A stretch of 14,586 nucleotides of DNA from positions 7,993 to 22,578 of the forward strand of contig JAAFHD010000009.1 in assembly GCA_013298245.1 (NCBI GenBank), read 5' to 3'. This DNA comes from Alphaproteobacteria bacterium (GTDB taxonomy: Bacteria; Pseudomonadota; Alphaproteobacteria; Acetobacterales; Acetobacteraceae). Below are positions 1 to 7,627 of the stretch, in pieces. The first letter of the stretch is position 1. Every line of letters starts with the position of its first letter. The position numbers and the translations under genes were made by a program. The notes under the pieces are model-generated. The model saw only the letters and a list, made by a program, of their open reading frames with translations, did not search any database and was not told where the DNA came from.

Positions 1-1
1 G

Positions 2-382
2 CCGCGCGAATTGCTGGCCCGGCTGCGCGCGCAAATCCGCCGCGCGCAGCAGGTGGCGCCGCCGCCAGCGCCCGCGGCACCCACCGCGCAAATCCGCCTG
101 CATGACGGCGTGCTGGATGCCGATGCCGGACGCGTCACGCGCGATGACGGCAAGGTGGAGGAATTGTCCGGCGCCGAACGCGAAACCCTGGCCATCCTGC
201 TGCGCCATGCGGGTGAGCCGGTGGCGCGGCATCTGCTGGCCGGTGCCGATGGCGGCGTCAGTGGCGACCGCGCGGCCGATCTGCGCGTGATGCGCCTGCG
301 CCGACGGCTGGAGCGCGATTCCGGCCAGCCGCAACTGATCCGCACCGTGCGCGGGCGGGGTTATGCGCTGGTGCTGGCCTAG
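2..382 (+). CDS. OmpR-family response regulator, C-terminal part (cut by left window edge)
   Basis: The reading frame is open from the first in-frame codon at 2, so the gene starts outside the window. It opens with PRELLARLRAQIRR, the alpha-5 end of a receiver domain and linker of two-component regulators. About 95 residues of winged-helix DNA-binding domain (Trans_reg_C type) follow. The signature is LSGAERETLAILLRH near the domain start, a recognition-helix region around RAADLRVMRLRRRLE, and the closing hairpin IRTVRGRGYAL. The protein should bind direct-repeat promoter sites when its missing receiver domain is phosphorylated. The phospho-acceptor aspartate and any partner histidine kinase are not visible, so target genes and signal are unknown. 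The stop is TAG at 380-382. Family assignment is firm; the specific regulator cannot be named. Confidence 0.9.
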   Translation, partial: PRELLARLRAQIRRAQQVAPPPAPAAPTAQIRLHDGVLDADAGRVTRDDGKVEELSGAERETLAILLRHAGEPVARHLLAGADGGVSGDRAADLRVMRLRRRLERDSGQPQLIRTVRGRGYALVLA

Positions 383-399
383 CAGGCTGCTGACCTGCT
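381..399 (+). terminator. Weak hairpin at the stop of the response regulator gene
   Basis: AGCAGG (381-386) pairs with CCTGCT (394-399) around a 7-nt loop, overlapping the stop codon of the regulator gene. No T-run follows, so this is at best a weak or Rho-assisted end signal. Confidence 0.2.
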
Positions 400-638
400 G
401 GTCCACAGAAGCGCTGGAGCAGGCGCTGCACCGCGAGGGCGTTAACCCCGCCTTCACCCTGCCCTGCCATGACATCGCCACGAAGGGGCCGAAACCCCGC
501 CGCAACCGGCTGCCAGAAGGGCGCGATCAGGGGATCACGCCATGCGTATCTTGCTCCAGCTTCGCCATTGGCTGCGCTACCGGCCCGAACGCCGCTATAT
601 GCGGGGCAGATCGTGAGGCCTGCTCACCGCACAGGCTT
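383..638. other. Intergenic stretch without a convincing gene
   Basis: These 256 bases lie between two convergent genes (regulator on plus, amidohydrolase on minus). They hold a possible 24-codon plus-strand ORF at 542-616 (starts MRILLQLRHWLRY) with a purine-rich AGGGGA about 7 nt upstream. That protein resembles nothing I recognise and is probably chance. A small imperfect hairpin, GCCTG (618-622) with CAGGC (632-636), sits just past the amidohydrolase stop and could serve either strand as a weak end signal, but it has no real T-tract. I see no mobile-element ends or tRNA. Confidence 0.5.
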
Positions 639-1733
639 TCAGCCCGCGCGGATCGTGCTCGGGCGCTGACGGATCACCGCGACCGGGCCGCCGCCATCCG
701 GCCCCTGGTGTTCCGCACCACCTGAGACGAACAGATCCGTCCGCCCGATCGCACCCGCGATCACGCCGCCCACCAATGCCCGGGCGTGGCGTGTGGCGTT
801 GATGTCGCTGTCATCGTTCATGGTGTGCCGCGCGCCGCGGATCAGGCCGGTGGTGCTGGGTTCGGCCTTGGCCAGCACGGCCAGGACTTGCGCGCGGATG
901 GCTGCGTCCAGCTGGCCGGTGGCGGCGATGCCGACGGCGGTGAGCGCGGCCTGAACGGCCGGCAGGTCGATCGCGTCCTGCATCACCGCGTGACCGATGG
1001 CCAGCGGGCCGGCCCAGCCGCGTGACATGCCCAGCACGATGACCTCGTTGCGGGTCAATTCCACGCCGGCCGAACAGGATGCAACGCCCGAATAGAGCGA
1101 CCAGTCCGCACCCACGGCCGCATCCGCGGCGGCCGGGATTTCGCCCAAGGCGAGCGCGACGCCCAGCGCCGATGCGCCGCGCGACAGGCCCATGGAATGG
1201 TAGGTGTCATGGGTGGCGACCGGTGCCGTGGCGGCGGCGATGCGGGCACTGGTCAGCAGCGGGCATTTCACCTGCACGTAATGGACATCCAGCGCATTCT
1301 CGATGCCGGCCTGGTCCATGGCGGCACGCACGGCGGCGGCGGTCGCGTTCACCTGGCCCATGCGGCCCAGAGCCTCGGGCGGGATTTCGGGGGTGAAGGC
1401 GGTGCCGATGGCAAGCGACCCGTCCGGGTGCGGGGCGGCCGCTTCGCCCACGGCCAGCACCAGGAAATGCGGCGACAGCCCGCCTTCGGTGCCGCCGGAC
1501 ATCACCATCGCCACATCATCGCGCCCGCCGCGACGCGCCAGCATGTGTTCGAGCGACTGCACGGCATAGGCGCGGGTGAAGTCGTTCACGCAGCCATTGC
1601 CCTCGGTCTTGCCCAGGATGCCGACGACCTGGTGCGGCGCGAGAGCGCCCGAATCGAACAGCGCCTCGATGCCCGAGGTATCGCCCGGGTGGCGCATGGA
1701 AACGCGGTGGATCAAGGCCTGGCGTGTGGTCAT
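639..1733 (-). CDS. Ring-opening amidohydrolase, cyanuric acid hydrolase/barbiturase family
   Basis: This 364-residue protein matches the length and motif order of AtzD/TrzD-type enzymes, which hydrolyse the ring of cyanuric acid (or barbiturate) using Ser-Lys pairs in a threefold-repeated fold. Visible motifs are MRHPGDTSG (13-21), LGKTEGNGCVND (40-51, Lys42) and VMSGGTEG (77-84, Ser79) in unit 1. Unit 2 has VQVKCPLL (153-160, Lys156) and ASCSAGVEL (218-226). Unit 3 has LAKAEPS (287-293, Lys289), RHTMNDDSDIN (302-312) and VSGGAEHQGPDGGGP (336-350). The ATG at 1733 was chosen because it gives the family's usual length and N-terminus; the frame stays open to 1859, but that would overlap tkt. 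No clear Shine-Dalgarno precedes it. It is divergent from tkt and has no biuret or allophanate hydrolase beside it. Cyanurate versus barbiturate specificity cannot be read safely, so I leave the symbol blank. Confidence 0.92.
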   Translation of the reverse strand: MTTRQALIHRVSMRHPGDTSGIEALFDSGALAPHQVVGILGKTEGNGCVNDFTRAYAVQSLEHMLARRGGRDDVAMVMSGGTEGGLSPHFLVLAVGEAAAPHPDGSLAIGTAFTPEIPPEALGRMGQVNATAAAVRAAMDQAGIENALDVHYVQVKCPLLTSARIAAATAPVATHDTYHSMGLSRGASALGVALALGEIPAAADAAVGADWSLYSGVASCSAGVELTRNEVIVLGMSRGWAGPLAIGHAVMQDAIDLPAVQAALTAVGIAATGQLDAAIRAQVLAVLAKAEPSTTGLIRGARHTMNDDSDINATRHARALVGGVIAGAIGRTDLFVSGGAEHQGPDGGGPVAVIRQRPSTIRAG

Positions 1734-1801
1734 GGGCGCAGCATTGCCGCCCGCCAGTGCCAGGGCTAGATGGGCGCCGCGTTTGACGAAGGCATCAACA
1801 C

Positions 1802-3838
1802 TTGGCCCTGACCGCTGCCCCCATTGGTGACAACCCTGCCCTTGCCGCCCAGGCCGCACTTCTGGCGCGCCCCGCGACCGAGGAACGGCGCATGGCGGAT
1901 GCCATCCGGGTGCTGGCGATGGATGCGGTGCAGGCGGCGAATTCGGGCCACCCCGGCATGCCGATGGGCATGGCCGACGCCGCGACCGCGCTGTTCACCC
2001 GCGCACTGAAATACGACGCAGCCGATCCGCGCTGGCATGACCGTGACAGGTTTGTGTTGTCGGCCGGGCATGGCTCGATGCTGCTTTATGCGCTGCTGCA
2101 TCTGACCGGGCATGCGGGCATGACGGCCGATGATTTGCGGCGGTTCCGGCAGTTGCACAGCGTGACCGCGGGGCACCCGGAACTGGGCGAACACCCGGCC
2201 ATTGAAATGACCACGGGGCCGCTCGGCCAGGGCATTTCAACGGCGGTCGGCATGGCGATGGCGGAGCGCATGCTGGCCGCGCGCTTCGGCAAGTCGCTGG
2301 TGGATCATCGAACCTGGGTGATCGCCTCGGATGGTGACCTGCAGGAGGGGATTTCGCACGAGGCGGCGTCGCTGGCGGGCCATTACCGGCTGGATAAGCT
2401 GTGCGTGCTGTGGGACGACAACCACATCTCCATCGATGGCGACACATCGCTGTCGTTTTCGGAAGATGTGCTGAAGCGCTTCCAGGCCTATGGCTGGGCA
2501 GTCAAGCGCGTGGATGGGCACGACCCGGTGCAGCTGGCCGGCGCGCTGAGCTGGGCGGTGCGCAACCGCAAGCCGACCATCATCGCCTGCCGCACCATCA
2601 TCGGGTTTGCCGCACCCAAGAAGGCGGGGACAGCGGCATCGCACGGCGCGCCCTTGGGCGCTGATGAGATTTCCGGCGCGCGGGCGGCGATGGGGTGGAA
2701 CCATCCGCCGTTTGAAGTGCCGGCCGGCATCAAGGAAGCGTGGGAGGCGGCAGGCGCGCGTGGCGGTGGTGCGCGACGGTCCTGGCTGAAGCGGCTGTCG
2801 CGCCACCCGATGCGTGCGGAATTCGAACGCGCGATGGCCGGGCGTTTGCCGGAAAACTGGGCCGAGGCGCTGGCCGCGCACCGTGCCGCCATTGCGGTCT
2901 CCAAGCCCAAGCTGGCCACGCGTGTGGCATCCCAGCAGGCGCTGGCCGCACTGGTGCCGGCGGTGCCGGAAATGGTGGGCGGCAGCGCTGACCTGACCGG
3001 GTCGAACAACACCGATGTGAAGGGCATCCCGCCCGTGAAGCCCGGCGATTTCGGCGGGCGCTATGTGCATTGGGGTGTGCGCGAACACGGCATGGCGGCG
3101 GCGATGAACGGCATGGCGCTGCATGGCGGCGTGATCCCGTATAGCGGCACCTTCCTGATTTTCTCGGACTATCTGCGCCCTGCGCTGCGGCTGGCGGCGC
3201 TGATGAAGACGCGCGCCATCCATGTGCTGACACATGACAGCATTGGCCTTGGCGAAGACGGGCCGACGCACCAGCCGGTGGAAATCCTGGCAGCGCTGCG
3301 TGCCATCCCGAATTGCTGGGTGATGCGGCCGGCAGATGCGATGGAAACCGCGGAATGCTGGGAAATGGCGGTGCGCCGCGCGGATGGGCCTTCGGTGCTG
3401 GCGTTGTCGCGGCAGGGGCTGCCGGCGCTGCGTGATGATGCGGGGGAAAACCGCTCGGCGCGCGGTGGGTATGTGCTGGCAGAAGCCAGTGGGACGCGCC
3501 AGGCGACCATCATCGCGACGGGCAGCGAAGTGATGATCGCGATGGCCGCGCGGGATGCATTGGAAGCCGAGGGCACGCCCACCGCCGTTGTGTCCTTGCC
3601 CTGCTGGGAGGCCTTCGCCGCGCAGCCGGCGGCGTATCGCGCCGATGTGCTGGGCATCGCGCCGCGCTTTGGCGTGGAGGCGGCGATCGGGTTTGGCTGG
3701 GAAGGGCTGCTGGGGTCGGATGGCACCTTCATCGGCATGACAGGTTTCGGCGCATCCGCGCCCGCCGAGAAGCTCTATGAGCATTTCGGCATCACACCCG
3801 CCGCGGTGGTCGCGGCAGTACGCAAACGCTTGGGCTGA
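1802..3838 (+). CDS. tkt: Transketolase
   Basis: Thiamine-diphosphate and Mg2+ dependent enzyme that moves two-carbon units between ketoses and aldoses in the non-oxidative pentose phosphate pathway and Calvin-type cycles. Numbered from TTG 1802 it has 678 residues (E. coli TktA about 663). The substrate-binding His50 is in [11 protein letters not shown]. The cofactor motif is ASDGDLQEG (Asp177), continuing to [23 protein letters not shown] follows, then the catalytic Glu428 in WGVREHGM and [14 protein letters not shown]. The C-terminal domain ends around AVRKRLG. The start is uncertain: TTG 1802 has GAAGG about 9 nt upstream, while ATG 1892 (residue 31) has GAGGA about 7 nt upstream and would remove only six residues relative to the E. 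coli alignment. gap follows after 11 bp, suggesting an operon. Confidence 0.95.
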   Translation: MALTAAPIGDNPALAAQAALLARPATEERRMADAIRVLAMDAVQAANSGHPGMPMGMADAATALFTRALKYDAADPRWHDRDRFVLSAGHGSMLLYALLHLTGHAGMTADDLRRFRQLHSVTAGHPELGEHPAIEMTTGPLGQGISTAVGMAMAERMLAARFGKSLVDHRTWVIASDGDLQEGISHEAASLAGHYRLDKLCVLWDDNHISIDGDTSLSFSEDVLKRFQAYGWAVKRVDGHDPVQLAGALSWAVRNRKPTIIACRTIIGFAAPKKAGTAASHGAPLGADEISGARAAMGWNHPPFEVPAGIKEAWEAAGARGGGARRSWLKRLSRHPMRAEFERAMAGRLPENWAEALAAHRAAIAVSKPKLATRVASQQALAALVPAVPEMVGGSADLTGSNNTDVKGIPPVKPGDFGGRYVHWGVREHGMAAAMNGMALHGGVIPYSGTFLIFSDYLRPALRLAALMKTRAIHVLTHDSIGLGEDGPTHQPVEILAALRAIPNCWVMRPADAMETAECWEMAVRRADGPSVLALSRQGLPALRDDAGENRSARGGYVLAEASGTRQATIIATGSEVMIAMAARDALEAEGTPTAVVSLPCWEAFAAQPAAYRADVLGIAPRFGVEAAIGFGWEGLLGSDGTFIGMTGFGASAPAEKLYEHFGITPAAVVAAVRKRLG

Positions 3839-3849
3839 GGAATTTCGAC

Positions 3850-4869
3850 ATGACGGTGAAGGTTGCGATCAACGGTTTCGGGCGCATTGGCCGCCTGGTG
3901 CTGCGGGCGATGATCGAAAGCGGGCGCGATGACGTGCAATGCGTCGCGATCAATGACCTCGGCAGCCCGGAGGCGAATGCGCATCTGTTCAAATACGACA
4001 GCGTGCATGGCCGCTTCGATGGCGATGTGAAGGTGGTGGATGGCGCGCTGGTGATCACGCGCGGGGCGCGGACATGGGGGCCGATCAAGGTGAGCGCGCA
4101 GCGTGATCCGTCCGCCGTGCCGTTTGGTGGCGTGGATGTGGCGCTGGAATGCACGGGCATCTTTACCACCAAGGCGAAGGCAGCACCGCTGATGGCCGCC
4201 GGTGCGCGCAAGGTGCTGATTTCCGCGCCCGCCGATGAGGTGGATGCGACCATTGTCTATGGCGTGAACCATGGGACGTTGACGCGCGACATGACGGTTG
4301 TGTCCAACGCGTCCTGCACGACGAATTGCCTCGCACCCATGGTGCATGTGCTGCACGGCAAGTGGGGCGTGCTGCGTGGGTATATGGTGACGATCCATGC
4401 CTACACGGGTGACCAGAACACGGTCGATACGCTGCACAAGGATTTGCGGCGCGCGCGTGCGGCCGCGGTCAGCATGATCCCGACCAGCACGGGGGCGGCG
4501 AAGGCTGTCGGCCTGGTGCTGCCGGAACTGGCGGGCAAGCTGGATGGCACCGCGATTCGCGTGCCGACGCCCAATGTCTCGCTGGTGTCGCTGGATGTGA
4601 ACCTGGCGACGGACGGCGTGACCAAGGACATGGTGAATGCGGCGATGAAGGATGCCGCAGCCGGCGCGCTGGCCGGCGTGCTGGGCTATGAGACCGAGCA
4701 GCTGGTCAGCATCGACTTCAACACCAACCCGATGTCCTGCACCTTCGATGCCACGCAGACGCAGAGCCTGGATGGCGGCAAGCTGGTGCGCGTGATGGGT
4801 TGGTACGACAATGAGTGGGGCTTCTCGAACCGCATGAGCGATACGGCGGTATTGTTCGGCAAGCTGTAA
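3850..4869 (+). CDS. gap: Glyceraldehyde-3-phosphate dehydrogenase, type I
   Basis: Catalyses the reversible phosphorylating oxidation of glyceraldehyde 3-phosphate to 1,3-bisphosphoglycerate in the cytoplasm. The 339 residues have the normal family length. The Rossmann motif is NGFGRIGR (8-15) with IND ending at Asp36, which usually favours NAD. The catalytic Cys156 lies in SNASCTTN and His183 in [18 protein letters not shown] and [12 protein letters not shown] complete the signature. Where classical NAD enzymes carry Leu-Pro just before HKD, this protein has Thr194-Leu195, so cofactor preference is not certain. The ATG is preceded by GAGGA (3837-3841), which overlaps the tkt stop codon, with 8 nt spacing. 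It sits 11 bp after tkt, consistent with one transcript. Confidence 0.97.
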   Translation: MTVKVAINGFGRIGRLVLRAMIESGRDDVQCVAINDLGSPEANAHLFKYDSVHGRFDGDVKVVDGALVITRGARTWGPIKVSAQRDPSAVPFGGVDVALECTGIFTTKAKAAPLMAAGARKVLISAPADEVDATIVYGVNHGTLTRDMTVVSNASCTTNCLAPMVHVLHGKWGVLRGYMVTIHAYTGDQNTVDTLHKDLRRARAAAVSMIPTSTGAAKAVGLVLPELAGKLDGTAIRVPTPNVSLVSLDVNLATDGVTKDMVNAAMKDAAAGALAGVLGYETEQLVSIDFNTNPMSCTFDATQTQSLDGGKLVRVMGWYDNEWGFSNRMSDTAVLFGKL

Positions 4870-4878
4870 CCAAGGCTT

Positions 4879-4905
4879 CGCGGCGGCGGCATTGACGCCG
4901 CCGCG
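4879..4905 (+). terminator. GC-rich hairpin after gap
   Basis: CGCGGCGGC (4879-4887) is perfectly complementary to GCCGCCGCG (4897-4905), a 9-bp stem beginning 9 nt after the gap stop. A register shifted by 3 nt gives an 8-bp stem with a 6-nt loop. No T-run follows, so termination may be incomplete or Rho-assisted. Confidence 0.5.
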
Positions 4906-4920
4906 GTGGCCCTGCATATG
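4892..4920 (+). promoter_or_regulatory. Candidate rpsB-tsf promoter
   Basis: TTGACG (4892-4897) matches five of six bases of the sigma-70 -35 consensus. Seventeen bases downstream is CATATG (4915-4920), a weak -10 box with matches at its second, third and fourth bases. Transcription would start near 4927, giving rpsB a leader of about 130 nt. The -35 lies in the loop of the hairpin that follows gap. This is a pattern match in a GC-rich spacer, supported by its position before an expected operon promoter. Confidence 0.4.
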
Positions 4921-4927
4921 CCCTCCC

Positions 4928-5049
4928 GCCCGGCATGGTGCCGGGCAATCCACACGTGGCGCGCCCTTCCGCTTAGCGGCGAAAGGTCCGGTCCGGGGGC
5001 AATCCCGGTGCAGCGCCACGGAGGCCCAACCGGATCTGACAAGGAAGGA
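4928..5049 (+). promoter_or_regulatory. Candidate structured leader of rpsB
   Basis: A perfect 8-bp hairpin with a 3-nt loop comes first (GCCCGGCA 4928-4935 with TGCCGGGC 4939-4946). It is followed by a possible three-way junction. The closing helix is CGTGGCGC (4955-4962) with GCGCCACG (5013-5020). One arm is CCTT/AAGG (4965-4968/4983-4986) stacked on CCGC/GCGG (4969-4972/4976-4979). The other arm is CCGGG/CCCGG (4993-4997/5004-5008). The ribosome-binding site AAGGAAGGA (5041-5049) lies 20 nt past the junction. In E. coli the rpsB leader mediates autorepression by S2; a similar role here is inference. The pairings are seen by eye, without an energy calculation or covariation. Confidence 0.45.
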
Positions 5050-5057
5050 TGATCCCC

Positions 5058-5858
5058 ATGGCGATGCCTGTTGTTTCTCTGCGCGCGCTGCTCGAAGCGG
5101 GCGTGCATTTCGGCCACCACACCCGGCGCTGGAACCCGAAGATGGCGCCGTTCATCTTCGGCGTGCGCAACCAGGTGCATATCCTGGATTTGCAGCAGAC
5201 CGTGCCGTTGATGGACCGCGCGCTGCGCGCGATTCGCGATGTGGTGGCATCGGGCGGCCGCGTGCTGTTCGTCGGCACCAAGAAGTCCGCGCAGGATTAT
5301 GTGGCGGAAGCCGCGCAGCGCTGCGGGCAGTATTATGTGAACCACCGTTGGTTGGGCGGCATGCTGACCAACTGGAAGACCATCACGGGTTCCGTGAAGC
5401 GTCTGAAGGAGATGGAGGTGCGGCTTGGCACGGATGTGTCCGGCCTGACCAAGAAGGAAGTGCTGATGCTGACGCGCGAGCGCGAGAAGCTCGACCGCGC
5501 GCTCGGCGGCATCAAGGATATGGGCGGCCTGCCTGACATCATCGTCGTGATCGACGTGGTGAAGGAGAAGCTGGCCATTGAGGAAGCCAACAAGCTCGGC
5601 ATCCCGGTGGTGGGCGTGGTGGACAGCAATTCCGACCCCGATGGCATTGCCTTCCCGATCCCGGGCAATGACGACGCGATCCGCGCGATCAACCTCTATT
5701 GCGACATGGTGGCGGCCGCGGTGCTGGATGGCATTTCGCAGGAGCTGGGTTCGTCCGGCGCCGATCTGGGTGCGATGGCCGCACCCATGCCGGAAGCCCT
5801 GCCGGAGCCTGAAGTGGTTGCCGAAGCGCCTGTCGAAGCCGCTGCCCCGCAAGCCTGA
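5058..5858 (+). CDS. rpsB: 30S ribosomal protein S2
   Basis: S2 binds late to the small subunit at the head-body junction and is needed for mRNA binding by the 30S particle. The N-terminal signature [19 protein letters not shown] is intact, as are the block [13 protein letters not shown], the segment [14 protein letters not shown], and PDIIVVIDV with the later [14 protein letters not shown]. The start is ATG 5058, giving [15 protein letters not shown] and 266 residues. An ATG nine bases upstream (5049) overlaps the ribosome-binding site AAGGAAGGA, so it is less likely. The C-terminus carries an Ala/Pro/Glu-rich tail of roughly 30 residues beyond the E. coli length (about 241), common in alphaproteobacteria. 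tsf follows after 17 bp, the usual rpsB-tsf operon. Confidence 0.98.
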   Translation: MAMPVVSLRALLEAGVHFGHHTRRWNPKMAPFIFGVRNQVHILDLQQTVPLMDRALRAIRDVVASGGRVLFVGTKKSAQDYVAEAAQRCGQYYVNHRWLGGMLTNWKTITGSVKRLKEMEVRLGTDVSGLTKKEVLMLTREREKLDRALGGIKDMGGLPDIIVVIDVVKEKLAIEEANKLGIPVVGVVDSNSDPDGIAFPIPGNDDAIRAINLYCDMVAAAVLDGISQELGSSGADLGAMAAPMPEALPEPEVVAEAPVEAAAPQA

Positions 5859-5875
5859 ACGCCGGAGACACGACA

Positions 5876-6793
5876 ATGGCTGAAATCACCGCATTGATGG
5901 TGCGGGACCTGCGCGAACGCACAGGTGCCGGCATGATGGATTGCAAGAAGGCGCTGGTGGAGAACGACGGCGATATCGACGCCGCGATCGACTGGCTGCG
6001 CAAGAAGGGCCTGTCGGCCGCGGCCAAGAAGTCCGGGCGCGTGGCGGCCGAAGGGCTGGTCGGCACGGCTTCCGGGCCGAAGCGCGCGGCGATGGTGGAA
6101 GTGAATGCGGAGACGGATTTCGTCGCCCGCAATGAGAGCTTCCAGGGCTTTGTGGCCGAAGTGGCCGGCCTGGCGCTGTCGGTCGGCGAGGATGTTGAGG
6201 CGCTGAAGGCCGCGACCTATCCGGGCACGACGCATTCGGTCCAGGACGAGTTGACGCGGCTGATCGCCACGATCGGCGAGAACATGACCATTCGGCGCGC
6301 CAAGGTGCTGTCGGTGTCGTCGGGCGCGGTTGCCACCTACATGCACAATGCGGTCAAGCCTGGCTTGGGCAAGATCGGCGTGCTGGTCGCACTTGAGGCC
6401 GCCAGCGAGATCGACGCGATGGAAACGCTGGGCCGCCAGATCGGCATGCATGTCGCCGCCGCACGCCCTGAGGCGCTGGATGTCGATGCGGTCGACCCCT
6501 CGGCGCTCGCGCGCGAGAAGGCGGTGCTGATGGAACAGGCCGCCGCTTCCGGCAAGCCGCCCGCGGTGATCGAGAAGATGGTCGAGGGCCGCATCCGCAA
6601 ATACTACGAGGAAGTGGTCCTGCTGGAGCAGGTCTACGTCGTCGATGGCGAGAACCGCGTGCGGGAAGTGGTGAAGAAGGCCGGCGGCAAGCTGACCGGA
6701 TTCGCCCGCTTCCAGCTGGGCGAGGGCATCCAGAAGGAAGTCAGCGATTTCGCGGCGGAAGTGGCGGCGCAGGCCGGCGTGTCCAAGGGCTGA
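5876..6793 (+). CDS. tsf: Elongation factor Ts
   Basis: Guanine-nucleotide exchange factor that releases GDP from EF-Tu during translation. The 305-residue protein begins with the UBA-like N-terminal domain ([19 protein letters not shown], 9-27). The exchange motif TDFV (80-83) follows in [14 protein letters not shown]; its Asp-Phe pair is the part that inserts into EF-Tu. The core and dimerization segments run to the C-terminus, with IGVLVALE and [11 protein letters not shown] visible. It is somewhat longer than E. coli Tsf (about 283), within the family range. The start is supported by GGAGA (5864-5868) 7 nt upstream of the ATG. It is the second gene of the rpsB-tsf unit and is followed by a strong terminator-like hairpin. 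Confidence 0.98.
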   Translation: MAEITALMVRDLRERTGAGMMDCKKALVENDGDIDAAIDWLRKKGLSAAAKKSGRVAAEGLVGTASGPKRAAMVEVNAETDFVARNESFQGFVAEVAGLALSVGEDVEALKAATYPGTTHSVQDELTRLIATIGENMTIRRAKVLSVSSGAVATYMHNAVKPGLGKIGVLVALEAASEIDAMETLGRQIGMHVAAARPEALDVDAVDPSALAREKAVLMEQAAASGKPPAVIEKMVEGRIRKYYEEVVLLEQVYVVDGENRVREVVKKAGGKLTGFARFQLGEGIQKEVSDFAAEVAAQAGVSKG

Positions 6794-6797
6794 AACG

Positions 6798-6815
6798 CCC
6801 GCATGGCGGGGTTTT
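6798..6815 (+). terminator. Short hairpin plus T-run just after tsf
   Basis: CCCGC (6798-6802) pairs with GCGGG (6806-6810) across the loop ATG, and GTTTT follows at 6811-6815. The stem is only 5 bp, but it lies 4 nt after the tsf stop and immediately before a much stronger hairpin, so the two may act in tandem. Confidence 0.4.
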
Positions 6816-6816
6816 C

Positions 6817-6855
6817 ACGGGGCGCCGTCCGAAAGGATGGCGCCCCGTTCTTGTG
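6817..6855 (+). terminator. Rho-independent terminator after tsf
   Basis: ACGGGGCGCC (6817-6826) pairs perfectly with GGCGCCCCGT (6839-6848). The stem continues inward through GTCC with GGAT (one G-U pair) to a GAAA tetraloop at 6831-6834, for 14 base pairs in total. A short T-rich tail TTCTTGT begins at the stem base. It separates the rpsB-tsf unit from the pyrH unit. Confidence 0.75.
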
Positions 6856-6880
6856 AGGGGGGCGGTGCGTCCGGTATGGA
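6851..6880 (+). promoter_or_regulatory. Possible weak promoter for the pyrH operon
   Basis: TTGTGA (6851-6856) and TATGGA (6875-6880) are separated by 18 nt. They lie between the terminator after tsf and the pyrH ribosome-binding site AAGGA (6891-6895). If it is real, the leader would be very short. The match is weak, but a promoter is expected here because the strong hairpin should stop read-through from tsf. Confidence 0.25.
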
Positions 6881-6901
6881 ATGCCGACATAAGGAACGCC
6901 C

Positions 6902-7624
6902 ATGACCGAAACGCCCACCTATAAACGCGTGCTGTTGAAGGTCTCCGGTGAGGCCCTGATGGGCAACCGCGACTACGGCCTGGACAACGCCACCGTCAAA
7001 GCCATCGCCGAGGATGTGCGGGACACCGTGGCACTCGGCGTCGAGGTCTGCCTGGTGATCGGCGGCGGCAACATCTTTCGCGGCATCGCGGGTGCGGCGT
7101 CCGGCATGGACCGCGCCCAGGCTGACTACATGGGCATGCTGGCAACCGTGATGAATGCGCTGGGGATGCAGTCCGCGCTGGAAAAACTGAACGTGCATAC
7201 CCGCGTGCAGTCCGCCATAGAAATGTCCGCAATCTGTGAGCCCTATATCCGTCGCCGCGCCATGCGGCACATGGAAAAGGGACGCGTCGTGATCTTCGCC
7301 GCCGGCACCGGCAACCCGTTCTTCACGACCGATACGGCGGCTGCTTTGCGCGCCACCGAAATGGGCTGCAACGCGCTGCTGAAGGGCACGCAGGTGGATG
7401 GCATCTACAGTGCTGATCCGCGCAAGAACCCTGATGCCAAGCGCTATGACCGGCTGACCTATCTGGAAGTGCTGGCGCGTGATTTGCAGGTGATGGACGC
7501 GGCGGCGATTTCGGTCGCGCGCGAGAACAAGCTGCCCATCATCGTCTTCAACATCCACGAACCAGGCGCCTTCCGCGAAGTCATGCTGGGGCATGGCGCC
7601 TACACCACCGTACAGGACGACTGA
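6902..7624 (+). CDS. pyrH: Uridylate kinase (UMP kinase)
   Basis: Phosphorylates UMP to UDP with ATP, a committed step toward UTP, CTP and UDP-sugars. It belongs to the amino acid kinase fold family and is usually a cytoplasmic hexamer. The 240 residues equal the usual length (E. coli 241). Motifs are [11 protein letters not shown] (11-21, Lys13), [10 protein letters not shown] (52-61), [20 protein letters not shown] for nucleotide binding, and the C-terminal [15 protein letters not shown] block. The ATG has AAGGA (6891-6895) 6 nt upstream. The gene opens the packed pyrH-frr-uppS-cdsA-dxr-rseP-bamA series; frr begins 3 nt after its stop. Confidence 0.98.
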   Translation: MTETPTYKRVLLKVSGEALMGNRDYGLDNATVKAIAEDVRDTVALGVEVCLVIGGGNIFRGIAGAASGMDRAQADYMGMLATVMNALGMQSALEKLNVHTRVQSAIEMSAICEPYIRRRAMRHMEKGRVVIFAAGTGNPFFTTDTAAALRATEMGCNALLKGTQVDGIYSADPRKNPDAKRYDRLTYLEVLARDLQVMDAAAISVARENKLPIIVFNIHEPGAFREVMLGHGAYTTVQDD

Positions 7625-7627
7625 ACC

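Noticed and set aside
542..616. A 24-codon plus-strand ORF with a purine-rich stretch upstream
   Set aside because: Too short to support, with no known family, an imperfect ribosome-binding site and no operon context. It is mentioned only in the intergenic entry.
1783..1811. TTGACG upstream of tkt as a complete sigma-70 promoter
   Set aside because: At 17-nt spacing the -10 position reads CCCTGA, which is not a credible -10 box.
1734..1859. A longer N-terminus for the amidohydrolase, starting at 1859
   Set aside because: The extra 42 residues do not resemble the family, would overlap transketolase, and make the protein longer than its usual 360 or so residues.
2237..3784. A 515-codon minus-strand open frame opposite tkt
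   Set aside because: Low-complexity His/Arg/Gln-rich translation with no recognisable fold; a shadow of the tkt codon usage.
3775..5019. A 414-codon minus-strand open frame opposite gap and the rpsB leader
   Set aside because: No homology pattern is visible and its composition is that of an antisense shadow. It also crosses the hairpins upstream of rpsB.
4986..5036. Resemblance of the GGGGGCAATCCCGGTGCAGCGCCACG area to a cobalamin riboswitch
   Set aside because: The conserved B12-box sequence and the other core motifs are absent, and a ribosomal protein gene is not a usual target.
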